A stretch of DNA of 14,333 nucleotides from CAZOZK01 sp964584245. GTDB taxonomy: Bacteria; Patescibacteriota; Microgenomatia; UBA1400; PJMF01. The stretch covers positions 1-14,333 of the forward strand of contig CAZOZK010000020.1 in assembly GCA_964584245.1 (NCBI GenBank). The letters are read 5' to 3'. Numbering within the stretch: position 1 is the stretch's first letter; each line of letters begins with the position of its first letter. Both the position numbers and the translations under genes were made by a program. This document shows positions 6,231 through 11,591 of this stretch, piece by piece. The notes under the pieces were generated by a model. That model had not been told where the DNA came from and searched no databases. It saw nothing but the letters and a program-made list of their open reading frames with translations.

Positions 6231-6689
6231 TTACTCCTGCCCAACTTCATAGCGGACCATGCGGTTGACGACAAATTTTTCACCAATTTTGCCACTCAAA
6301 CCCTTGACCATGTCACCTACGGTTGAATCTCGGCGAATACAATCTTGAGCCAAGAGCTCATCAATTGTTTCTGGTTGCATTGAGGCGACTTGCATTGCTA
6401 CTTCTTGAGCCATGGCTCGAAATTCTTCATTTCTAGCCACGAAATCAGTTTCGCACAAAATCTCAACTAATGCAGCAATTTTTCCATTGGTGTGCACGTA
6501 TGAAGCAATATAACCTTCTTTAGTTTCTCGATCAGCTTTCTTTTCAGCTCGTGCGAGGCCTTTTTCTTGGACCCACTTCTCTGCTTTGGCCATATCACCA
6601 TTGCTTTCCTCGAGTGCTTTTTTTGCATCGAGTACGCCAGCGCCTGTTTTCTCACGAAGTGCTTTAATATCTGACATTGAAATTGCCAT
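6231..6689 (-). CDS. tsf: Elongation factor Ts, short form
   Basis: Nucleotide exchange factor for EF-Tu. The N-terminal UBA-like domain is complete (residues 5-50, LREKTGAGVLDAKKAL and a basic second helix), and the EF-Tu-contacting TDFVARNEEF (81-90) is perfect. The remainder is a single short core subdomain ending VVNRMVRYEV (140-149). At 152 residues it is far shorter than E. coli EF-Ts (283) and shorter than Thermus EF-Ts (196), so the second core repeat and coiled-coil are absent; this is not an obvious truncation, as the frame ends cleanly after a conserved strand. An AAAGGAA Shine-Dalgarno lies before the ATG at 6689, supporting this start over Met5. It is 63 bp downstream of rpsB, the standard pairing. 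Confidence 0.97.
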   Translation of the reverse strand: MAISMSDIKALREKTGAGVLDAKKALEESNGDMAKAEKWVQEKGLARAEKKADRETKEGYIASYVHTNGKIAALVEILCETDFVARNEEFRAMAQEVAMQVASMQPETIDELLAQDCIRRDSTVGDMVKGLSGKIGEKFVVNRMVRYEVGQE

Positions 6690-6752
6690 AGGTTCCTTTA
6701 CGAATGAATTAGTACTTATTGTTAGCTCAAAATTCTCAAAGAAAAAACTGCG

Positions 6753-7487
6753 TTATTTGCCAGCTTTTCCAGCTTGGTATCCAGCTAAAACTGCTTCTAC
6801 TACAAACTTGATACTACCCATAGCATCATCATTTGCAGGAATCGCAATGTCAACTGCTCGAGGATCTGCGTTGGAGTCAACCATCGCAATAACTGGAACA
6901 CTCATTGTTCTTGATTCTTTAAGAGCAATATCTTCACGGACTGAGTCAATCAAGAATAAAGCATCTGGAGCCTGTTTAAGCTCTCGAATACCTTCAAAAA
7001 ATCTGCGCAAACGTACAACTTCTTTTTCAAATTGGCCGCGCTCATATTTAGTGAATTTAGCAAATGCATTATTTTTAAGACCAGCTTCAAGCTCAGTCAT
7101 TCTCTTGAGAGATTTACTTACTTGTTCCCAGTTAGTCAATAAACCACCCAACCATCTTGAAGTGATGTAGAAAACACCTGCTTCTTGAGCAGTTGCTTTT
7201 ACGATCTCTTTTGCTTGGCGTTTGGTACCGACTATCAATAAGGTTTTTTTAGCTGCGCCGAGTTGATATGCGTAGTTGTAGGCAATAGTCAATTGAGCGG
7301 CAGTCTTGGCTAAATCAAAAATGTGCACGCCATCTTTTGCCATGTAGATGAACTCTTGCATCTTTGGATGCCATTTACTTGCTTGGTGTCCAAAATGAGC
7401 ACCTGCCTCAAGTAATGCTGCTAAATCAAACTCTGGAGCTTTGTCTGGAAGCTGTGAAATATCAATTGCTGTGGTAGCTTTTATCAT
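6753..7487 (-). CDS. rpsB: 30S ribosomal protein S2
   Basis: Small-subunit ribosomal protein S2, 244 residues (usual 225-260). Diagnostic segments are LLEAGAHFGHQASKWHPKM (25-43), IYMAKDGVHIFDL, GTKRQAKE, TSRWLGGLLTNW, and near the end MVDSNADPRAVDIAIPANDDAMGSI. A 20-residue N-terminal extension precedes the conserved core. An AAGGA Shine-Dalgarno sits 5 nt before the ATG at 7487. It heads the rpsB-tsf pair; the 113 bp between the folD stop and this ATG contain a promoter and structured leader. S2 represses its own operon through the leader in E. coli; whether that happens here is untested. Confidence 0.98.
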   Translation of the reverse strand: MIKATTAIDISQLPDKAPEFDLAALLEAGAHFGHQASKWHPKMQEFIYMAKDGVHIFDLAKTAAQLTIAYNYAYQLGAAKKTLLIVGTKRQAKEIVKATAQEAGVFYITSRWLGGLLTNWEQVSKSLKRMTELEAGLKNNAFAKFTKYERGQFEKEVVRLRRFFEGIRELKQAPDALFLIDSVREDIALKESRTMSVPVIAMVDSNADPRAVDIAIPANDDAMGSIKFVVEAVLAGYQAGKAGK

Positions 7488-7529
7488 GGTGTCCTTGTTT
7501 GGCAGAAGGTCTTAACTTGCTGCACTGGT

Positions 7530-7567
7530 GCTCACTGCTTGTGAAATTCAGGACGAATGTCAGTGGC
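7530..7567 (-). promoter_or_regulatory. Structured leader of rpsB (possible S2 autoregulation)
   Basis: In the leftward transcript GCCACTG (7567-7561) pairs with CAGTGAGC (7537-7530) with a single bulged A, enclosing an inner ATTC/GAAT stem-loop (7558-7546). A second CAGTG at 7527-7523 can replace the first as partner, so two conformations are possible. The hairpin ends about 43 nt before the rpsB ATG. I do not recognise a known ribosomal-leader consensus. Confidence 0.35.
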
Positions 7568-7586
7568 CCAATAAAATATATGTGAG

Positions 7587-7598
7587 TGTATTGTACCA
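7587..7598 (-). promoter_or_regulatory. Extended -10 promoter of rpsB-tsf
   Basis: TGG directly precedes TACAAT (7595-7590) leftwards, an extended -10 arrangement (TGn-TACAAT), immediately after the folD stop codon. No -35 lies at 17 bp; TTGGCA lies at 20 bp. The start would be near 7583, giving a leader of about 95 nt. Confidence 0.5.
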
Positions 7599-7600
7599 TA

Positions 7601-8587
7601 TCATTTGGAGGATGATGCCAAGTCCACCGCATTCTCCATGAGACTGATGACCGTAACTGGACCAATACCGCCTGGTACAGGGGTGATGTAGACTGCTTTT
7701 GCGCCAGCGGAAGTTGATGAAACAGAAGTCAGACCACCATCAAACAAATTTTCCTCTTCAGTAATCAAATCTATATCTGGGCGAGGCTCGCCTACATCAA
7801 TCAAAACGACTCCTTGGGATAGATCGCTACCTTTTATCAAACCGGCAACGCCAGTAGCAGAAATAACAATGTCTGCGTCATGTAAGAATTTGCCCTGGAT
7901 TCGATTGCGCTCAAGCTCAGCTGAGCCAAATAAATGAACAGAAATTCCCAAATCAGCACCTTGAGCAGCAAGCAAAGCAAAAATCGGCTTACCTAACAAA
8001 TCAGATTTTCCCAAAATATAAATTTTTTTGTCCAAATAGGTCTGCCAGCCAAGTACGTTTGCCGCATCCGCCAGAGAAATACAAACTGCTTTGACCGTCG
8101 CAGGCAACACTTTGCCCTGTTCCTGCCAAGTTCCATCTTGAATGGCCTTGAATGTGTCGGGATGCAAGCCATCCACATCTTTTTTGGGATCAATACGCGA
8201 AGTTAAAAGCTCCCACCAGGCATTGTAGGCACCACGGACATCTTTTGGCTCACCCTCAACTCGAGCGGCTTCCTTCCAAATAGATCGGCGAGGTTTTTGG
8301 ATAATTATTCCAGTTACACTTGGGTCAGCATTGATTGTTGCTAGCAAATCCAGAACCGTTTGGATTGGATCTGTAATGTGTACTTGATGCAAGGTGTAGG
8401 TGATGCCAATTCTCGATGCAGCCTCCTGTTTGAGGTTGCTGTACAAGACACTGCCGCTATCTTCAGAAAATAAAAGGGCGGCAACATGAGGTGCAAAGTT
8501 TGGATTTGCAGCTTTGAGCTCACTCACTCGAGAAGTCAGAGCTTTTTCTCTTTCTTGAGCAGTAGTATGTCCGTTAAAAATGTGCAT
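7601..8587 (-). CDS. folD: Bifunctional methylene-THF dehydrogenase/cyclohydrolase
   Basis: Interconverts 5,10-methylene-, methenyl- and 10-formyl-tetrahydrofolate. Visible are Tyr49 and Lys53 of the YxxxK catalytic motif (YSNLK), Gln97, KDVDGLHP (136-142), the dinucleotide loop ILGKSDLLGKP (191-201), ADIVISATG, VVLIDVG and the C-terminal signature TPVPGGIGPVT (302-312). At 328 residues it exceeds the usual 280-300, mostly through about 17 extra residues between Gln97 and KDVDG, where the usual QLPLP reads QKPRR followed by WKEAARVEGEPKD. I chose the ATG at 8587, 2 bp after the nfo stop (TAATAATG), as the protein then starts at the family position; an upstream ATG at 8617 would overlap nfo. 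No Shine-Dalgarno is seen, so translational coupling to nfo is likely. It works with GlyA upstream. Confidence 0.96.
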   Translation of the reverse strand: MHIFNGHTTAQEREKALTSRVSELKAANPNFAPHVAALLFSEDSGSVLYSNLKQEAASRIGITYTLHQVHITDPIQTVLDLLATINADPSVTGIIIQKPRRSIWKEAARVEGEPKDVRGAYNAWWELLTSRIDPKKDVDGLHPDTFKAIQDGTWQEQGKVLPATVKAVCISLADAANVLGWQTYLDKKIYILGKSDLLGKPIFALLAAQGADLGISVHLFGSAELERNRIQGKFLHDADIVISATGVAGLIKGSDLSQGVVLIDVGEPRPDIDLITEEENLFDGGLTSVSSTSAGAKAVYITPVPGGIGPVTVISLMENAVDLASSSK

Positions 8588-8589
8588 TA

Positions 8590-9546
8590 TTATTTGATTT
8601 TTTTGACCATGTCCCAAATTTTTTGTACGTTAATTGAGTCTGGACCGAGATCATCTTGGCCTGGAACCTCAAGAATGAGGGGGACTTGCTTTTTGGGATC
8701 CTCCTGCTGAATATATTTGGCAGCCTGACTCAAAAAATGGGCAAAATCCTCAAGTGGGATACTCCCCTCCCCTATATTTGCGTGGCGATCTGCGCCGCTG
8801 GCAAATGTGTCTCGACTATCATTGACGTGAATAACTCGTAAATCAGACCACAAAGTATATCGAGTAATAGCCTGCACCATTGTTTCAGATTTTTGTGTAT
8901 TGGTTTTTAATGATAGATTCTCCCCTACCCTTTCGCTGAGACTGTACCCTGCTGCAAACGCATGACAGGTATCCATACACCAACCAAGACGAGGGTTTTT
9001 GATAGTATCAAGCAACCAGCGAATTTCTGCCAAATCACTCGAGAGCTTCCCCTTCTGCCCTGCCGAGTTCTCAATCAAAAAATGGGATTCTGGAAATTCT
9101 GCCTGGGTGGCAGCTAAAATCATGGTAATTTGCTGCGCGACTTGCTCTTTAACCGCATCCCATCCCCTGCCTAAATGACTGCCCAGATGGACAACCACGC
9201 CGGCTCCGCCAATTTTGGCATCGAATTTCAAATCAAACTCGAGGACTGCGCGAGATTTTTCCAACTGGTCCGGGTTTTCTGACGCCAGATTCACCAGATA
9301 CATAGCGTGTGTCACAATTGGCGTGATATCCAGCTGGTTTTGAGTCTTCATAATCTCTGGAGTCACAATTTTTTCCAGATCTGATCTTCTCCAAGTGCGT
9401 GGACTAGCCGAAAAAACCTGTAAAGCATTGCAACCAATAGCACTGGCACGCTCGACAGCCTTGTGAATGCCGCCTGCAGCAGACATATGTGCGCCAACAC
9501 GAAAGGTTCCAGAATGTGATGTATGTAGTTGATTATTGGATATCAT
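8590..9546 (-). CDS. nfo: Endonuclease IV (AP endonuclease)
   Basis: Cleaves DNA 5' of abasic sites in base excision repair using a trinuclear zinc centre in a TIM barrel. All nine metal ligands are present: His80, His120, Glu159, Asp192, His195, His240, Asp253, His255 and Glu293, in the motifs THAMYLVNL, VVHLGSH, IENSAG, MDTCHAFAAGY, HVNDSR, DRHANIGEG and ILEVPG. At 318 residues it is longer than E. coli Nfo (285), owing to about 15 extra N-terminal residues before GAHMSAAGG and a longer loop after His195. The start at 9546 lacks a Shine-Dalgarno; a later start is possible but no suitable ATG precedes Met21. It lies between glyA (27 bp) and folD (2 bp), so it is probably co-transcribed with these folate genes. 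Confidence 0.97.
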   Translation of the reverse strand: MISNNQLHTSHSGTFRVGAHMSAAGGIHKAVERASAIGCNALQVFSASPRTWRRSDLEKIVTPEIMKTQNQLDITPIVTHAMYLVNLASENPDQLEKSRAVLEFDLKFDAKIGGAGVVVHLGSHLGRGWDAVKEQVAQQITMILAATQAEFPESHFLIENSAGQKGKLSSDLAEIRWLLDTIKNPRLGWCMDTCHAFAAGYSLSERVGENLSLKTNTQKSETMVQAITRYTLWSDLRVIHVNDSRDTFASGADRHANIGEGSIPLEDFAHFLSQAAKYIQQEDPKKQVPLILEVPGQDDLGPDSINVQKIWDMVKKIK

Positions 9547-9569
9547 GGTGAACTGTATTGTACTTCACC
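9547..9569 (-). promoter_or_regulatory. Inverted repeat with internal -10 box before nfo
   Basis: The 27-bp glyA-nfo gap holds an inverted repeat GGTGAA (9547-9552) / TTCACC (9564-9569) directly abutting the nfo ATG. Within its loop, read leftwards, is TACAATACA (9562-9554); as a -10 box TACAAT would start transcription 3-4 nt before the ATG. TTGTAT lies 16 bp upstream as a poor -35. The repeat could be an operator over this promoter or an RNA hairpin at the start codon. Confidence 0.35.
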
Positions 9570-9573
9570 AGAG

Positions 9574-10896
9574 CTACCATACAAACAGTGGATATGATTC
9601 TGCTAGTTTTTTGACTTCTGCTCGAATCGAGGATAATTCTTGTTCATCTTTGATTTTTTGCTTGAATTGAGCAATAAATTTAGCTCGCATTTTTTTGTCA
9701 TTTGGCAACGGATATTTCGCAATAATATCAGTAACTTGCTTAATCCACTTTGCGATTTGCTTCATTTGTGGCTCTTTCATACCTCGAGTAGTCACCAATG
9801 GAGTGCCTAAGCGAAGCCCAGATGGATAAAATGGTGAGCATGGCTCATGAGGCACCGTATTTCTATTTGCATACATGCCAGCCAGATCGAGAGCGTACGC
9901 CAATTGCGTGCCCAATCCTAAACCAAGTGGCGATAAATCCACAACCATGAGGTGCGTTTGGGTGCCACCGCCGACCAAAGTCAACCCTTCTGCCTTGAGC
10001 GCATCCGCCAAAACATCAGCATTAAGTCGAATTTGCTTGATGTATTTCTTATATTCAGGTGTGGCAGCTTCGGCAGCGGCAATTGCAATGGCAGCAGTAG
10101 TAGCGTTGTGTGGACCGCCTTGCAAGCCTGGAATTATGGCACTATCAATTTTTTTGGCCAACAATGGATCTCGCTGCAAACCCTTGTGCGTAACCATAAT
10201 CATGGCACCTCGAGGTCCACGGAAGGTTTTGTGCGTTGTGGACATAATCACATCTGCCTGAAGTACTGGAGATGGGTGTTCTCCCCCAATAATCAGCCCT
10301 GTCACATGCGATATATCGGCGACAAGCCAAGCACCAACTTCGTCAGCAATTTCTCTAAATTTTTGGAAATCTAGTTCAAATGGATAGGCGGTGTTTCCAG
10401 CCACAATGACTTGAGGTTTGTGTTCATGGGCTAGCTTTCGCAGTTCATCAAAATCAATTCTGGCCTGGTCATTAAGTGAATACTGCACACTCTTGTAATA
10501 CTTGCCAGAAAAAGTAACTTTGGGATGCCCATGTGTAAGATGTCCACCATGATTGAGTTTGAGTCCCATGATGGTATCTCCCGGCTCAAGTAACGCAAAA
10601 TAAATTGCCAAATTTGCTGGAGATCCAGAATAGGGCTGCACATTGACATGTGCCACATCAAATAAATTTTGTACTCTTTTTCGTGCTAATAGCTCGATTT
10701 CGTCGATAAATTGATTTCCTTCGTAATAGCGCTGTCCGGCCATACCTTCGGAATACTTGCTGTTTAAGCAACTCGATAACACACTTTGAACTTCCGGAGA
10801 GGAATGGTTTTCTGACGCAATCAATCCAATCATTTCTGTCTGGCGTTGCTGTTCCTTCTTTATTAACTCAAAAATTTGATCTTTTGTATCTACCAT
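9574..10896 (-). CDS. glyA: Serine hydroxymethyltransferase
   Basis: PLP enzyme converting serine and tetrahydrofolate to glycine and 5,10-methylene-THF. The 440 residues from the ATG at 10896 (E. coli 417) contain IGLIASENHSSPEV (23-36), SKYSEGMAGQRYYEGN (46-61), QPYSGSPANLAIYFALL, NHGGHLTHG, ADISHVTGLI (193-202), the PLP-lysine motif STTHKTFRGPRG (219-230, Lys223), GGPHNATTAAIA and RLGTPLVTTRG (362-372). The frame stays open upstream to 11001, but those 35 residues are hydrophobic, unlike the family, and overlap the divergent gene, so they are rejected. No Shine-Dalgarno precedes the ATG; a TGATATAGT extended -10 ends 7 nt before it, suggesting a leaderless mRNA. It heads glyA-nfo-folD. Confidence 0.98.
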   Translation of the reverse strand: MVDTKDQIFELIKKEQQRQTEMIGLIASENHSSPEVQSVLSSCLNSKYSEGMAGQRYYEGNQFIDEIELLARKRVQNLFDVAHVNVQPYSGSPANLAIYFALLEPGDTIMGLKLNHGGHLTHGHPKVTFSGKYYKSVQYSLNDQARIDFDELRKLAHEHKPQVIVAGNTAYPFELDFQKFREIADEVGAWLVADISHVTGLIIGGEHPSPVLQADVIMSTTHKTFRGPRGAMIMVTHKGLQRDPLLAKKIDSAIIPGLQGGPHNATTAAIAIAAAEAATPEYKKYIKQIRLNADVLADALKAEGLTLVGGGTQTHLMVVDLSPLGLGLGTQLAYALDLAGMYANRNTVPHEPCSPFYPSGLRLGTPLVTTRGMKEPQMKQIAKWIKQVTDIIAKYPLPNDKKMRAKFIAQFKQKIKDEQELSSIRAEVKKLAESYPLFVW

Positions 10897-10903
10897 AAGC
10901 ACT

Positions 10904-10912
10904 ACTATATCA
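10904..10912 (-). promoter_or_regulatory. Extended -10 promoter of glyA (leaderless)
   Basis: Leftwards TGA-TATAGT (10912-10904) is an extended -10 element whose last base is 7 nt from the glyA ATG at 10896. A normal start would fall on, or within a base of, the A of ATG. There is no -35 consensus, as is typical for extended -10 promoters. Confidence 0.55.
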
Positions 10913-10941
10913 CAGACAAAAACCAGTTTTGGGGATATAAT
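10913..10941 (+). promoter_or_regulatory. Promoter of the phosphoribosyltransferase gene (leaderless)
   Basis: CAGACA (10913-10918, four of six matches to TTGACA) is followed after 17 bp by a perfect TATAAT (10936-10941). Only five bases separate the box from the ATG at 10947, so the transcript would start at or next to the A of ATG. It sits beside the divergent glyA promoter. Confidence 0.65.
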
Positions 10942-10946
10942 TATCC

Positions 10947-11555
10947 ATGACAATCGCCACAAAACTCTCACTTCTCCAAAATAGATTTCTTGAATCTGCA
11001 TTTATAAAGGACGCCGAAAAAGGCTATATCGTTGTGAAGGATTTTAACCTGAGCATCGACCCTGATATTTTGGAAATTGCCTCGAGTTGCTGGGCGAAAC
11101 AATATCACCACGATACTCATATCGACGCAATTGTCGGTCTGCCAGATGCTGGCTCGAGGCTTGTCTCGATTTTGGGCAGTATGTTGCGGGTCAAGACAAT
11201 TTTGCCATCAAAGCGTAGCACAACCGTGCCTGGAGCTTGGCAAGACGTGGTCAGTTTCAGCAATAATTCTTTTACCATGGACACGCAAGATATCCGCAGT
11301 CACATTGGATTTGTGAAACCGGGGATGCGAGTGCTATTGGTTGACGACGTTGTGGCCCACGGCACTACTGCTATTGCCGCCATTTCTGCGCTGCAAAAGG
11401 CAGGGATTGAAGTTATGGGAATGGCCGCGTTGTTTGATAAAACCTGGCAACATGGCGTGGAGCGCGTGGCGCAAGAAACTGGCGTCGAGGTTTTTTCATT
11501 GATTAGAATCGAAAAAATTACCCCTGAGGGCGAAGTGGTGTTGCAAAAGGCGTAA
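10947..11555 (+). CDS. Type I purine phosphoribosyltransferase (Xpt/Apt-like)
   Basis: A 202-residue PRPP-dependent transferase. The PRPP-binding signature VLLVDDVVAHGTT (129-141) is unmistakable, preceded by a pyrophosphate-loop-like region IDAIVGLPDAGSR (59-71). The organisation resembles xanthine phosphoribosyltransferase: an N-terminal segment around KDFNLSIDPDIL (31-42), a GMAALFDKTWQHG segment after the PRPP motif, and a C-terminal EVFSLIRIEKI like Xpt's SLARI. Xanthine to XMP would feed the GMP synthetase encoded convergently downstream, which supports the Xpt reading; adenine or orotate as substrate cannot be excluded from sequence alone. It is divergent from glyA (50 bp) and probably leaderless. 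The hairpin after its stop lacks a U-tract in this direction. Confidence 0.85.
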   Translation: MTIATKLSLLQNRFLESAFIKDAEKGYIVVKDFNLSIDPDILEIASSCWAKQYHHDTHIDAIVGLPDAGSRLVSILGSMLRVKTILPSKRSTTVPGAWQDVVSFSNNSFTMDTQDIRSHIGFVKPGMRVLLVDDVVAHGTTAIAAISALQKAGIEVMGMAALFDKTWQHGVERVAQETGVEVFSLIRIEKITPEGEVVLQKA

Positions 11556-11560
11556 GTTAC

Positions 11561-11590
11561 AAAAAACCTAGGTGAAATCTTACCACCTGG
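11561..11590 (-). terminator. Intrinsic terminator of the guaA operon
   Basis: Just after the guaA stop, the leftward transcript has CCAGGTG (11590-11584) pairing with CACCTAGG (11574-11567) with one bulged base and a 9-nt loop, followed immediately by six U (11566-11561). This is a standard intrinsic terminator shape. Rightwards, the same stem is not followed by T residues. Confidence 0.7.
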
Positions 11591-11591
11591 C

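Noticed and set aside
8588..8617. Earlier FolD start at 8617
   Set aside because: It overlaps the nfo end, lacks a Shine-Dalgarno, and adds residues before the normal family start; 8587 follows the nfo stop directly.
10897..11001. N-terminal extension of GlyA by 35 residues
   Set aside because: The extension is not like the family, overlaps the divergent gene, and contains the promoter; the conserved protein begins at the ATG at 10896.
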